This document shows, in pieces, positions 33,179 through 41,847 of a stretch of DNA of 64,000 bases; positions within the stretch are counted from its first letter, which is position 1, and the number at the start of each line of letters is the position of its first letter. The notes below the pieces were generated by a model. The model saw only the letters and a list, made by a program, of their open reading frames with translations. It made no database searches and had not been told where the DNA came from. The stretch lies in assembly GCF_015350995.1 (NCBI RefSeq), contig NZ_JADKRW010000001.1, positions 385,702 through 449,701 of the forward strand. The letters run 5' to 3'. The stretch comes from Curtobacterium sp. VKM Ac-1393 (GTDB lineage: Bacteria; Actinomycetota; Actinomycetes; Actinomycetales; Microbacteriaceae). Both the position numbers and the translations under genes were made by a program.

Positions 33179-33479
33179 CGTCGGAGGGATCCGCGCCGAA
33201 GGCGTGCCGCGCTGCTGCGGCCACGGCGTCGCGTACCGCCCGCACGACCGCGATCGTCGGCACCGCGCGATCGGTCGTCACGACCACCCGGATGCGCGCG
33301 CCGTCGGGGCGGTCCTGCACGAGGACGGCGCCACCGTCCCGGGGGATGTCCAGCACGGACCGGACGTCGCGGACGAGCGTGGCGAGGCCGGGGCCCGGTG
33401 GCAGGACGGAGCGGACGCCGGGCACCGCGAGCACGGCTGCGGTGAGTTCGCGGGAGACGTCCCGGACGTCGGCGGTCAC
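33150..33479 (-). CDS. Small Asp23-like protein, third gene of ECF cassette
   Basis: A 109-residue protein with a beta-alpha-beta pattern like half an Asp23/Gls24 domain (VPGVRSVLPPGPGLATLVRD, then ARIRVVVTTDRAVPTIAVVR). It overlaps the preceding Asp23-family gene by 4 bp (GTGA). In other actinobacteria a similar short gene follows the same ECF plus Asp23 pair. Function unknown. Its 3' end overlaps the convergent TIM-barrel gene. Confidence 0.72.
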   Translation of the reverse strand: MTADVRDVSRELTAAVLAVPGVRSVLPPGPGLATLVRDVRSVLDIPRDGGAVLVQDRPDGARIRVVVTTDRAVPTIAVVRAVRDAVAAAARHAFGADPSDVTVRVVEID

Positions 33480-34045
33480 GGTGTCCCGCCGACCACGACG
33501 TCGGCGACCCGGACGACCACGGTCCGGAGCGTGAACGGTGCGTGCGCCCCGAGCACCGACGTGACGTGTGCCCGGAGCGCTTCGGCACGCTCCGCGACGG
33601 ACGCCTCGAGGGTGACCACGACGGTGACCTCGACGTCCACGACACCTCCGGGGACGCCGACGTCCCCGCTGAACCGGGTGCGTCGGACGACGACACCGGG
33701 GACGTCGTCGCCGAGGGTCCGGACGAGGCCGCGCAGCGCACCCTCGGTCACGACCAGGTGTGCGGCGGGGTCGTCGTCCGGCACGGGGATGTCGCGGCCT
33801 GCGTGCGCGGTGGTCCTGATCGAGGCGAGCACCGAGCTGATCCAGCGCTCGTCACCGGCGGCTGGCTCGCCGCTGTCGAGCAGGTCCCGTGACGCCACCC
33901 GCAGGGCGTGCAGGCGGTCGAGTGCCACGACCGCATCGGGGTCGCCCTCGATGTCCGCCCGGAACGGGGTCCGGTCGGCGTCGAGGTAGTCGGAGAGTTC
34001 GTCCAGCGTGAAGGCGCCGTGACGGTCGTCGACCTCGTCGGTCAT
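33476..34045 (-). CDS. Asp23/Gls24-family envelope stress protein
   Basis: A 189-residue protein. Residues ~8-95 resemble the N-terminal region seen in actinobacterial homologues (FTLDELSDYLDADRTPFRAD, ERWISSVLASIRTT), and residues ~98-185 form an Asp23-like domain (VTEGALRGLVRTLGDDVPGV, GGVVDVEVTVVVTLEASV). Asp23 proteins are envelope-stress proteins in Firmicutes; the role here is inferred. The ATG at 34045 overlaps the sigma-factor stop (ATGA) and has GGAGGGG upstream, so translation is coupled. It may act as the sigma-factor regulator. Confidence 0.8.
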   Translation of the reverse strand: MTDEVDDRHGAFTLDELSDYLDADRTPFRADIEGDPDAVVALDRLHALRVASRDLLDSGEPAAGDERWISSVLASIRTTAHAGRDIPVPDDDPAAHLVVTEGALRGLVRTLGDDVPGVVVRRTRFSGDVGVPGGVVDVEVTVVVTLEASVAERAEALRAHVTSVLGAHAPFTLRTVVVRVADVVVGGTP

Positions 34046-34554
34046 CGCCACCCCTCCATCTGGTCGAGCACACGGCGCCGTGCGCGAGCGAGCAGGCCGC
34101 GGACGGTCGGACCGGACAGCCCGGTCGCCTCGGCGATCTCGGCGTACGGTGCGCCGCCGACTTCGCGCATCACCCAGACGGCGCGCTGTGCGTCCGGGAG
34201 TGCCTGCACGATACGCGCGAGTTCCCGCACCTGCATCCGGGTCGCGACCACCTCGTCGACGGCACGGTCGTCCGGCGCATCGGCCATCGTCTCCAGGTCG
34301 TCGTGCGGGTGTCGACGACGAAGACGGTCGAGTGCCTTGTTCGCTGCGATCCGGAACAGCCAGTTGCGCACCCGGTCGGGGTCCTCGACCCGGTCGATGC
34401 GCTGCCAGGCCTGCAGCGCGGCTTCCTGGACGGCGTCGTCGGCTTCACCGTCGCCGTACCCGAGGATGCGCGCCGCGTAGGCACGCATGTGCGGCCCGTA
34501 CCGGCGGATGAGCACGCCGAACGCCGCCGTGTCACCGTCGGCGCTGCGCTCCAC
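34042..34554 (-). CDS. ECF-type RNA polymerase sigma factor
   Basis: A 170-residue ECF sigma factor. Region 2 spans residues ~5-75 (AFGVLIRRYGPHMRAYAARI, DDAVQEAALQAWQ, VRNWLFRIAANKALDRLR) and region 4 residues ~108-165 (LPDAQRAVWVMREVGGAPYAEIAEATGLSG, HTH). The annotated GTG at 34554 begins inside the usual LVERS motif; the frame stays open upstream and a CTG at 34599 preceded by GAGGAG would add 15 residues (ending SDASL), so the true N-terminus may be longer. Heads a coupled cassette with two Asp23-like genes. Confidence 0.9.
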   Translation of the reverse strand: MERSADGDTAAFGVLIRRYGPHMRAYAARILGYGDGEADDAVQEAALQAWQRIDRVEDPDRVRNWLFRIAANKALDRLRRRHPHDDLETMADAPDDRAVDEVVATRMQVRELARIVQALPDAQRAVWVMREVGGAPYAEIAEATGLSGPTVRGLLARARRRVLDQMEGWR

Positions 34555-34754
34555 GAGCGACGCATCGGACAGCGCCGCGAGGGCTTCGTCGCTGGACAGG
34601 TGCAGCTCCTCTGCCGGGATCTGGGGTTCTCGTGTGACGAATCGGCCGGTCGGTTCGTCCTGAGTACGTGCCTACCAGGTGCGCCTCTGCGCGCCTGGTG
34701 CGAGCGCGCCGTGGCCGGCCACCCCTGAACGGTCGGTCACGGCGCTCCGGCGGC

Positions 34755-34787
34755 GGCCCGTGCGTTCCCTGATCCGGCGCACGGGCC
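34755..34787 (-). terminator. Hairpin terminator after the 51-aa gene
   Basis: GGCCCGTGCG (34755-34764) pairs perfectly with CGCACGGGCC (34778-34787) across a 13-base loop, 38 bp beyond the stop of the 51-codon minus-strand ORF and upstream of the sigma-factor cassette. It separates the two transcription units. Confidence 0.7.
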
Positions 34788-34824
34788 GTCTTCCACACGA
34801 TCGACACCGACGAGTGCTCGCCTG

Positions 34825-34980
34825 CTACTCGTCGGTGTCGTCCGCGAGGAAGTCCGCGTAGGTCGCCTCGGTGTCCGCCACCACGATCACCGGAGCGGCC
34901 GGGGTGTGCGCCACGCGACCCCCGTTGATCGCGACGCGTTCCGCGGCCGTGAACGGCGGCAGGTACTTGCTCGAGCTCAT
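34825..34980 (-). CDS. Small protein (51 aa), unknown
   Basis: A 51-codon gene: MSSSKYLPPFTAAERVAING, a middle of Ala/Pro/Val and an acidic Thr/Asp end (ADFLADDTDE). GAAAGGG lies upstream of the ATG, codons are typical for the genome, and a perfect hairpin follows. It stands alone between ligD and the ECF cassette. No Cys, no membrane helix, no modifying enzyme nearby, so a RiPP precursor cannot be claimed. It may be a small regulatory or accessory protein. Confidence 0.6.
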   Translation of the reverse strand: MSSSKYLPPFTAAERVAINGGRVAHTPAAPVIVVADTEATYADFLADDTDE

Positions 34981-35124
34981 CCCCAGGCCCTTTCGTCCCG
35001 GTGAACGTAACAGCCGACGGCAGGTCGTCGGGTGGCGGTCCGGAAACGTCCCCCGAGCGGGCGCCGGACGGGGGACGGAATTTCGCCACGGGCTGACCCC
35101 ATGCGCACGCATGAGCGAGCCGAC

Positions 35125-37641
35125 TCAGGTCTCGCGCACGACGTCCGCGGGGGCCTTGTCCGTGCGCCATCCCCGCCAGGACGGCTGCCGCAGGCGTCCG
35201 TCGCCGGTCCACTCGGCGAACTCGACCTCGCCGACGTGCTTCGGCGTCACCCAGTGGGCGTCAGGCGCGTCGACCCGCGGGACGTCGACGAACGGCGAGG
35301 TCTTCCGGTCGATCGGTCGCAGGACCTCGGCGATCTCGTCGAGTTCGCGGTCGCGGAACCCGGTGCCGACCTTGCCGACGTACTCGAGGCCCTCCGGACC
35401 GGGCACGCCCAGCAGCAACGAGCCGATGCCGCCCGCCCGGCGGCCGCTGCCGGGCTTCCACCCACCGACCACGACTTCTTGCGTGGCGTGGTGCTTCAGC
35501 TTCAGCCAGGCCTCGGACCGCCTGCCCTCGGCGTACTTCGAACTGCGCTTCTTCGCGACGACCCCTTCGAGGCCCTGCTCCTGCGACGCAGCCATCACGT
35601 GGTCGAGGTCCCCTTGGGACACCGCCGGCACGTCGATGGCCCCGCCGGGCGCCACGACCGTCTCGAGTGCCTGGCGTCGGGCGTCGTAGGCGAGCCGGGT
35701 GAGCTCATGCCCGTCCGCCTCGAGCACGTCGAACAGCAGGAACCGCACGGGGGTCTCCTGCTGCGCTGCACGGACTTCGCGCGCCTTCGTGAGCCCCATC
35801 CGGTTCTGCAGGAGCTGGAAGCTCGGGCGACCCCGGTCGTCGAACGCCACGATCTCACCGTCGAACACCCCGTCGACCCCGGCACGCTCGCCGAGTTCCT
35901 GGAGTTCCGGGTACTGCGCCGTCAGGTCGTTGTCGTTCCGGCTCCGCAGCATGACCGAGCCGTCACGGACGGTCGCGAGGGCCCGCACGCCGTCCCACTT
36001 CATCTCGAACGCCCAGTCCGCCGGGTCCAGCCGGGGCGCGTCCTTGGCCAGCGTGGCCTGCATCGTCCGACGGTCCCCCGGCGCGGTGTCCGCGGGGCTG
36101 GCTCCGCTGATGCGCCGCTGTCCGTCCCGGTGTCCGGAGGACTGACGGGAGGGCCGTCCCGCGTCCGTCGCGCCACCCGCGTCCGGCAGTCGGTCGGGTT
36201 GCTCCTTGGTGCGGTGGATGAGCCAGTTCTTCTCGTCGCCGGCACCGCCCCGGCCGCGGGTGTGCAGGAGTGCGAGTCGGCGAGCGCCGCCGGTCCGGCC
36301 GTGCAGGGTGACGATGACCTCTTCGCCGTCGCGCCACTTCTCGAGCTCGTAGGTGCCGTCGTCCCAGAGCGTCACCGTGCCGCCGCCGTACTCGTCCTTC
36401 GGGATCGTGCCCTCGAAGGCGCCGTACTCGAGCGGGTGGTCCTCGGTCTGCACCGCGAGGTGGTTCTTGCCGGGGTCGGTCGGTTCGCCCTTCGGCAGGG
36501 CCCAGCTGACGAGCACGCCGTCGTGCTCGAGCCGGAAGTCGTAGTGGTCGCGGGTGGCGTGGTGCTCCTGGATCACGAAGGTCGGGGTGCCGTCCGTCCG
36601 GACCGTGGGGGCCCCTTCGGGCACCGGCTCCGGCGTCTTCGCGGCGTCGCGCTTCGCGCGGTACGCGGTGAGCCGGTCGCGGGCCGGCTGCTCGGCCGCG
36701 TTCGCACGCTCGGTCCGGTCGCCGTCCCAGTGACCGTGGTCGTCGCGTCCGACGGCCAACGAGGCGGACGCGACCGGGTGCAGGTGGTCCCCGTGCGCCT
36801 GCAGACGTTCGAGCACGTCGTCCAGCGTCAGCTGGGCGAGCCCGCGCTCCTCGAGCTCCTTCCAGGTGCGGGGCGCAGCGACCGTCGGTCGATCCCGCCC
36901 GCGCAGGGAGTACGGCGCGATGGTCGTCTTGTTGCCGTTGTTCTGCGACCAGTCGACGAACACCTTGCCGGTGCGCTCCGCCCGGCTCATCGACGACAGC
37001 ACCAGGTCGGGCAGGTCCTGCTCGAGGGCCTTCGCGAGTTCGTGCGCGACGTCGGACACGTGCGCCGTGGTGGAGCGGCCGTCCAGGGCGGCGTACAGGT
37101 GGATGCCCTTCGACCCGGAGGTGACCGGGTACGGGTCGAGTCCCATGCCGTGCAGGATCTCGCGCGCGGCGATCGCGACCTCGACGCACTCCGGCAGGCC
37201 GACGCCCTCGCCGGGGTCCAGGTCGAGCACGAGCCGGTCGGGGTTCTGCTGCCCACCGCGCGGGCCGAACCGCCACTGCGGCACGTGCAGCTCGAGCGCG
37301 GCCTGCTGCGCCATCCACACCAGGGTCGGCAGGTCGTCGACGATCGGGTACTCGTTGTCGTGCTCCGCGTGGTGGATGGTGTGGTGGCGGACCCAGTCCG
37401 GGGCGGAGTCCGGCAGGTTCTTCTCGAAGAAGACCTTGCCGTCGACGCCGTTCGCCCATCGTTTCCGGGTGACCGGTCGGTCCTTGACGTGCGGGATCAT
37501 CCACGGCGCCACGCGCTCGTAGTACTCGATCACCCGCCCTTTGGTCGTGCCGGTCTCGGGGTAGAGCACCTTGTCGGTGTTCGTCAGCGCGAGTCGCCGG
37601 TCCCCCACCAGCACGACGGTCTTGCGCGACGCCGGACTCAC
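35125..37641 (-). CDS. ligD: Multifunctional NHEJ DNA ligase LigD (polymerase-phosphoesterase-ligase)
   Basis: An 838-residue LigD with mycobacterial domain order. The polymerase/primase domain (residues ~10-280) carries LVLDLDPGEGV with the metal-binding Asp pair and TSGSKGIHLY. The 3'-phosphoesterase domain (~345-485) has HHATRDHYDFRLEHDGV and GTIPKDEYGGGTV. The ATP-dependent ligase (~535-838) has the adenylation motif FEMKWDGVRALA (Lys ~547), GVFDGEIVAFDDRG and GLEGVVAKKRSSKY. A Ser/Arg/Gly-rich linker joins the phosphoesterase and ligase domains. The GTG at 37641 overlaps the upstream SDR stop by 4 bp (GTGA). It repairs double-strand breaks with Ku, encoded divergently nearby. Confidence 0.96.
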   Translation of the reverse strand: MSPASRKTVVLVGDRRLALTNTDKVLYPETGTTKGRVIEYYERVAPWMIPHVKDRPVTRKRWANGVDGKVFFEKNLPDSAPDWVRHHTIHHAEHDNEYPIVDDLPTLVWMAQQAALELHVPQWRFGPRGGQQNPDRLVLDLDPGEGVGLPECVEVAIAAREILHGMGLDPYPVTSGSKGIHLYAALDGRSTTAHVSDVAHELAKALEQDLPDLVLSSMSRAERTGKVFVDWSQNNGNKTTIAPYSLRGRDRPTVAAPRTWKELEERGLAQLTLDDVLERLQAHGDHLHPVASASLAVGRDDHGHWDGDRTERANAAEQPARDRLTAYRAKRDAAKTPEPVPEGAPTVRTDGTPTFVIQEHHATRDHYDFRLEHDGVLVSWALPKGEPTDPGKNHLAVQTEDHPLEYGAFEGTIPKDEYGGGTVTLWDDGTYELEKWRDGEEVIVTLHGRTGGARRLALLHTRGRGGAGDEKNWLIHRTKEQPDRLPDAGGATDAGRPSRQSSGHRDGQRRISGASPADTAPGDRRTMQATLAKDAPRLDPADWAFEMKWDGVRALATVRDGSVMLRSRNDNDLTAQYPELQELGERAGVDGVFDGEIVAFDDRGRPSFQLLQNRMGLTKAREVRAAQQETPVRFLLFDVLEADGHELTRLAYDARRQALETVVAPGGAIDVPAVSQGDLDHVMAASQEQGLEGVVAKKRSSKYAEGRRSEAWLKLKHHATQEVVVGGWKPGSGRRAGGIGSLLLGVPGPEGLEYVGKVGTGFRDRELDEIAEVLRPIDRKTSPFVDVPRVDAPDAHWVTPKHVGEVEFAEWTGDGRLRQPSWRGWRTDKAPADVVRET

Positions 37642-38528
37642 AGTGCCACCCCCGTCGCTCCCGCCACCGTCAGGGTCGTGCCCGAGGTGTACGACGACTC
37701 CGGCCCCGCCAGGTACACGTAGGCGCTGCCGAGCTCGACGGGCTGCGCCGGCCGACCGAACGGGGTGTCCTGTCCGTACCGTGCGATCTCGTCGCCCGGG
37801 TAGCTGATCGGCTGCAGCGGCGTCCACACCGGGCCGGGCACCACGGTGTTCGCCCGGATCCCCTTCGCCGCGAGCTGCCGCGCCAGGCCGTTCGTGTACG
37901 TGATGATCGCGGCCTTCGTCGCCGCGTAGTCGATCATGCGGTCCTGCGGCTGGTACGCCGACACGGAGCTCGTCGTCACGATGGCGCTGCCCGGTGCCAT
38001 GTGCGGCACGGCGGCCCGCACCAGCCAGAACAGCGAGTACAGGTTCACCTTCATCGTGCGGTCGAAGTCCTCGGTCGACTGCTCGGTGACGTCCTCGTGC
38101 ACCAGCTGGTGTCCGGCCACCAGGACGAGGGCGTCCAGCCCGCCGAGGTCGCGCACCGCGGTCCGGACGAGTTCGTCGCAGAAGCCCTCGTCCGTCAGGT
38201 CACCGGGCAGCATGACCGCGTTGCGCCCGAGGTCGGCGATCAGGTCGCGCACCTCGGTCAGGTCGTCGAGTTCTTCGGGCAGGGCGTTCAGCGCGACGTC
38301 GGCGCCCTCCTTCGCCATCGCGATCGCCGCAGCCCGACCGATGCCGGAATCCGCGCCCGTGACGAGCACCCGGTACCCGCGCATCCGCCCCGTGCCGAGG
38401 TAGGACACCTCGCCGTGGTCGGGTGGCGGGTCCATCGCGCTCGCCAGGCCGGACCCCTGTTGGGTCTGCGCGGGGAACGGCGGCCGGGCGAACTGCGAGC
38501 GCGGGTCCTGCTTGTCGAGCTGGCTCAT
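37638..38528 (-). CDS. SDR-family oxidoreductase coupled to ligD
   Basis: A 296-residue short-chain dehydrogenase of the longer, glucose-dehydrogenase/YhxC-like stress group: N-terminal extension (~45 residues, SQLDKQDPRSQFARPPFPAQ), cofactor loop VLVTGADSGIGRAAAIAM, catalytic DYAATKAAIITY, and ending TSGTTLTVAGATG. Reaction unknown. CACGAT ends 6 bases before the ATG (leaderless), and the stop overlaps the ligD start, so ligD appears to depend on this gene's promoter. Such SDRs are often general-stress genes in actinobacteria, which would tie NHEJ to stress. Confidence 0.9.
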   Translation of the reverse strand: MSQLDKQDPRSQFARPPFPAQTQQGSGLASAMDPPPDHGEVSYLGTGRMRGYRVLVTGADSGIGRAAAIAMAKEGADVALNALPEELDDLTEVRDLIADLGRNAVMLPGDLTDEGFCDELVRTAVRDLGGLDALVLVAGHQLVHEDVTEQSTEDFDRTMKVNLYSLFWLVRAAVPHMAPGSAIVTTSSVSAYQPQDRMIDYAATKAAIITYTNGLARQLAAKGIRANTVVPGPVWTPLQPISYPGDEIARYGQDTPFGRPAQPVELGSAYVYLAGPESSYTSGTTLTVAGATGVAL

Positions 38529-38634
38529 GCGACCATCGTGCTCGCGTCGGCCGGTCGACGGTCCAGTGAACCCGGATCTGTGGAGAACCCGTCGGCTGCG
38601 CGCGCTCCCCTGCGCAGACGGGCATCATGTGCGC

Positions 38635-39645
38635 ATGAGGTCGATCTGGAAGGGCTCCATCGCGTTCGGGCTCGTCAACGTGCCCATCAAGGTCTACGCG
38701 GCCACCGAGACGCACGACGTGTCCCTGCACCAGGTCCACGACGAGGACAAGGGCCGCATCCGGTACAAGCGCGTCTGCGAGTTCGGTCACGAGGTCGAGT
38801 ACGCCGACATCCAGCGTGCGTACGACGACGGCGACAAGACCGTCGTGCTCACCGCCGACGACTTCAAACAGCTCCCCGAGGAACAGTCGCACGAGGTCGA
38901 GGTGCTCGAGTTCGTGCCCGTCGACCAGGTCGACCCGATGATGTTCGAGAAGACGTACTACCTCGAGCCCGACTCGCGCTCTCCGAAGGCGTACGTGCTG
39001 CTGCGCGAGACCCTGGCGAAGACCGACCGGCTCGCGATCGTGCAGTTCACGCTGCGCCAGAAGACCCGGCTCGGCGTGCTCCGCGTGCACGACGACGTCA
39101 TCCTGCTGCAGGGGCTCCTCTGGGGCGACGAGGTGCGGGCCGCCGACTTCACGGCCCTCGACGCCTCGGTCAAGGTGAGCGCGAACGAGCTGAAGATGTC
39201 GTCCTCGCTCGTCGAGAGCATGTCGACCGACTTCGATCCGGACCGGTACACCGACTCCTACCAAGAGGAACTGCAGCAGCTCATCGACGCCAAGCTCGAC
39301 GCCGGTGACGACATCGACACCGAGAAGACGTTCGGCGCGAAGGACGACGAGGACGACGAGGGCGAGGGCGGCGACGTCCTCGACCTGATGGCCGCCCTGC
39401 GTGCGTCCGTGGACAAGAAGCGGACGGGAGGCCCGGGGTCGCGTTCGGCGTCCCGGTCGCGGTCGTCGTCGGCGTCCGACGAGAGCGCGTCCGGCTCCAA
39501 GAAGAAGGCGCCGGCTGCGAAGGCCCCGGCGACGAAGTCGACGGCGGAGAAGGCCCCGGCGAAGACGAAGGCACCCGCGAAGAAGGCGCCCACCAAGAAG
39601 CCCGCGGCGAAGAAAGCACCCGCCGAGAAGAAGCAGGCGAGCTGA
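38635..39645 (+). CDS. ku: Ku DNA end-binding protein
   Basis: A 336-residue bacterial Ku homodimer subunit that threads onto DNA double-strand ends and recruits LigD. Core domain (residues ~1-255): MRSIWKGSIAFGLVNVPIKV, RIRYKRVCEFGHEV, EKTYYLEPDS. The long C-terminal tail (residues ~262-336) is low-complexity Ser/Arg then Lys/Ala/Pro (KKKAPAAKAPATKSTAEKAP), resembling the Lys-rich extension of mycobacterial Ku that binds DNA. CATCAT ends 6 bases before the ATG (leaderless). Divergent from the SDR-ligD operon, completing a two-component NHEJ system. Confidence 0.96.
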   Translation: MRSIWKGSIAFGLVNVPIKVYAATETHDVSLHQVHDEDKGRIRYKRVCEFGHEVEYADIQRAYDDGDKTVVLTADDFKQLPEEQSHEVEVLEFVPVDQVDPMMFEKTYYLEPDSRSPKAYVLLRETLAKTDRLAIVQFTLRQKTRLGVLRVHDDVILLQGLLWGDEVRAADFTALDASVKVSANELKMSSSLVESMSTDFDPDRYTDSYQEELQQLIDAKLDAGDDIDTEKTFGAKDDEDDEGEGGDVLDLMAALRASVDKKRTGGPGSRSASRSRSSSASDESASGSKKKAPAAKAPATKSTAEKAPAKTKAPAKKAPTKKPAAKKAPAEKKQAS

Positions 39646-39655
39646 CCGCTCCCGG

Positions 39656-40135
39656 TCAGGCCGGCGTCGACACGCCGGCCGCCAACCGCTCCAGCGTCGC
39701 GAACGCGTCGGCGTGCGCGTCACGCAGAGCGTCCCACCCGGCGGTGGTGTCGAGCTGTTCCGCGTGCTCGATCGGCACCGCGAACCCGTGCTGCGCCCGC
39801 GGGATCGGGTCACCCGGCAGCCGGAGCTCCTGCGTGAACGCACCGCTCGACGCCTCGAAGGTCAGCGTGTGCGCCGCGACGTTCCGGTCCCAGTCGACGG
39901 ACGGCCACGACATGAACCCGACGTGCCGCAGATGCTCGGCGGGATCGGTCGCCGAGACGTAGCAGCCGTGGTGGTCCTCGCCCGGCGACAGGATCGTGTA
40001 CGTGCCGTTGTCCCGGTAGACGAGCAGGGCTTCGGCGAAGGGCTTCGGTGCGTACATCGCGGTGTAGCGGAGCGCCTGGGCTGCGATGGGCGATCCCAGT
40101 GGGATCGAGACGGTGGAGGCGGTGGTGGTGTGCAT
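39656..40135 (-). CDS. Hypothetical protein
   Basis: A 159-residue cytoplasmic protein, MHTTTASTVSIPLGSPIAAQ, then NGTYTILSPGEDHHGCYVSATDP and RHVGFMSWPSVDWDRNVAA. No signal peptide or membrane helix; one Cys. I do not recognise the family. An in-frame GTG nine bases earlier is an alternative start. Convergent with ku and 10 bp from its stop. Confidence 0.72.
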   Translation of the reverse strand: MHTTTASTVSIPLGSPIAAQALRYTAMYAPKPFAEALLVYRDNGTYTILSPGEDHHGCYVSATDPAEHLRHVGFMSWPSVDWDRNVAAHTLTFEASSGAFTQELRLPGDPIPRAQHGFAVPIEHAEQLDTTAGWDALRDAHADAFATLERLAAGVSTPA

Positions 40136-40262
40136 CACCGACACCGTCGACGATCGAGCTGGGGAAGCGGTGCGCTCCGCCCGAGGGGTTGCTCAGCCTC
40201 GCACGAGCGCTCGGCGTCTGCTGCGACACGAGCCGGTAACACGGGTCCGCGAGACTGGTCGC

Positions 40263-40871
40263 ATGACTCCACAAGAGCCTGGGAGCCTGCAGTCGTCATC
40301 CGAGACCGCCGGCCCGCCCGTCACCGTGTCCATCACCCGTCTGGTCGAACCCGACCGCATCCCCGAGGTCACCCACTGGGTGCAGTCCGGCGTGAACCTG
40401 GCCAACCGCTACCCGGGCTTCCTCGGCTCCGGATGGGTGCGGTCCCGGGCACAGTCCCGCGAGTGGCACATGCTCTACCGCTTCGCCGACCACGACTCCC
40501 TGGCCACGTGGGAGAACTCCGACGACCGGCTCCGCTGGCTCGACCTCGGGCGCGACCTGGTCGTGGAGTCGCGCGTCGAGAAGCGCACGGGCATCGAGGG
40601 CTGGTTCGACGTCCCGCAGGATGCCCCGGCGTCGAGCGCTCCCCCGCGGTGGAAGCAGGCCGTGAGCATCTGGCTCGGGTTCTTCCCGGTCAACCTGGCG
40701 TTCACGTACCTGATGGCGTGGGTCGTCCCCGCGTTCGCGCACGTCGCGATCCTGCCCCGAGTCCTGATCACCACGGTCGTGCTCACGCCGATCATGACGT
40801 TCTGGGTGCTGCCCTTCGTCACGACGCTGATCCGCCCTTGGCTGCTCGCTCCGCCGCGGCCACGGCGGTAG
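40263..40871 (+). CDS. Antibiotic-biosynthesis-monooxygenase-like (ABM) membrane protein
   Basis: A 202-residue protein with an N-terminal ABM-type ferredoxin-like domain (residues ~20-115; VTVSITRLVEPDRIPEVTHW, YPGFLGSGWVRS) and two or three C-terminal helices (residues ~135-195). Matches the COG3224-type membrane ABM proteins, whose function is unknown; the soluble relatives degrade heme or oxidise quinols. GAGACT ends 6 bases before the ATG. Convergent with the exopolyphosphatase gene. Confidence 0.82.
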   Translation: MTPQEPGSLQSSSETAGPPVTVSITRLVEPDRIPEVTHWVQSGVNLANRYPGFLGSGWVRSRAQSREWHMLYRFADHDSLATWENSDDRLRWLDLGRDLVVESRVEKRTGIEGWFDVPQDAPASSAPPRWKQAVSIWLGFFPVNLAFTYLMAWVVPAFAHVAILPRVLITTVVLTPIMTFWVLPFVTTLIRPWLLAPPRPRR

Positions 40872-40877
40872 GCCCTA

Positions 40878-41816
40878 CTACGCTCCGAGCACCGACAGCT
40901 GGTCGAGCCGCTCGAGGATCACGCCCTCGCGGAGCGCCCACGGGCAGATCTCCAGCGCCGGCAGGTCGAAGATGTCGAGGCACGCCTCGGCGACGAGGGC
41001 TCCGGGGACCACCTGGTGCGCACGGCTGGCCGACACCCCGGGGAGCTCCGCCAGCTCGGCCACCGACATGGTGAGCAAGGCCGGCAGCTTCTGCCGCAGC
41101 ACCACGCCGTCGAGCGCACGGGGCACCAGCGGCCCGGCCGCGGACGGCGCGGAACCGCAGATCCGCGCGATCGACCGGAAGGTCTTCGACGTCGCCACCG
41201 CACGGTCCGGACGCCCCGCTCGGAGCAGCTTGCCGGCGTCGCGGGCGATCTCGACCCGGATCTCGTGGCGGATGCGGCGGACGTCGTCCTCGGTCGGTGT
41301 GCCGGCCGCGAAGTACGAGCGGGCGAGCCGTGCGGCGCCGATCGGCATCGACCACGCGACGTCCGGCGCCTCGTCGGCTCCCCCGGCGATCTCGAGCGAG
41401 CCGCCGCCGATGTCGAACACCGCGAGCCGCCCGGCCGACCACCCGAACCACCGCCGGACGGCCAGGAACGTCAGTCGCGCCTCGTCACCACCGGACAGGA
41501 CGGCCAGCTCCACGCCGGTCGAGGCCTCGACGTGGGCGAGCACCGCGTCGGAGTTGACGGCGTCGCGCACAGCCGAGGTCGCGAAGGCGAGCATGTCCTC
41601 GCAGCCGCGCTCCTCGGCGACCCGGACCGCGTCCGCCACGAACCGCGTCAGGGCATCGACACCCTGCGGCGTCACCGCGCCGGAGTCGTCGAGGTGCTCG
41701 GCCAGTCGGAGCGGCTGCTTGAACGAGGACGCTGGCAGCGGCGCGGCGCCGCCGTGGGCGTCCACGACGAGCAGGTGGCCGGTGTTGGACCCGATGTCGA
41801 GGACTCCCACGCGCAT
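40878..41816 (-). CDS. Ppx/GppA-family phosphatase
   Basis: A 312-residue member of the ASKHA fold, with both phosphate-binding loops: [16 protein letters not shown] (residues ~4-19) and [12 protein letters not shown] (residues ~138-149). It hydrolyses polyphosphate or pppGpp; this short actinobacterial form lacks the C-terminal HD domain. TAGCGT ends 7 bases before the ATG (leaderless). Next to the nucleoside-salvage operon but with its own promoter. Confidence 0.9.
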   Translation of the reverse strand: MRVGVLDIGSNTGHLLVVDAHGGAAPLPASSFKQPLRLAEHLDDSGAVTPQGVDALTRFVADAVRVAEERGCEDMLAFATSAVRDAVNSDAVLAHVEASTGVELAVLSGGDEARLTFLAVRRWFGWSAGRLAVFDIGGGSLEIAGGADEAPDVAWSMPIGAARLARSYFAAGTPTEDDVRRIRHEIRVEIARDAGKLLRAGRPDRAVATSKTFRSIARICGSAPSAAGPLVPRALDGVVLRQKLPALLTMSVAELAELPGVSASRAHQVVPGALVAEACLDIFDLPALEICPWALREGVILERLDQLSVLGA

Positions 41817-41847
41817 GAGAACAACGCTAACGGCCTGGAGGCCCGAC

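Noticed and set aside
34825..34980. RiPP (modified peptide) precursor
   Set aside because: No ATP-grasp, radical-SAM, lanthionine or lasso-type enzyme and no dedicated exporter lie nearby, and the peptide has no Cys.
39421..39440. GGGAGGC hairpin half inside ku as a terminator
   Set aside because: Only one arm is present and it lies within the coding sequence of a complete gene; treated as a chance or remnant half-motif.
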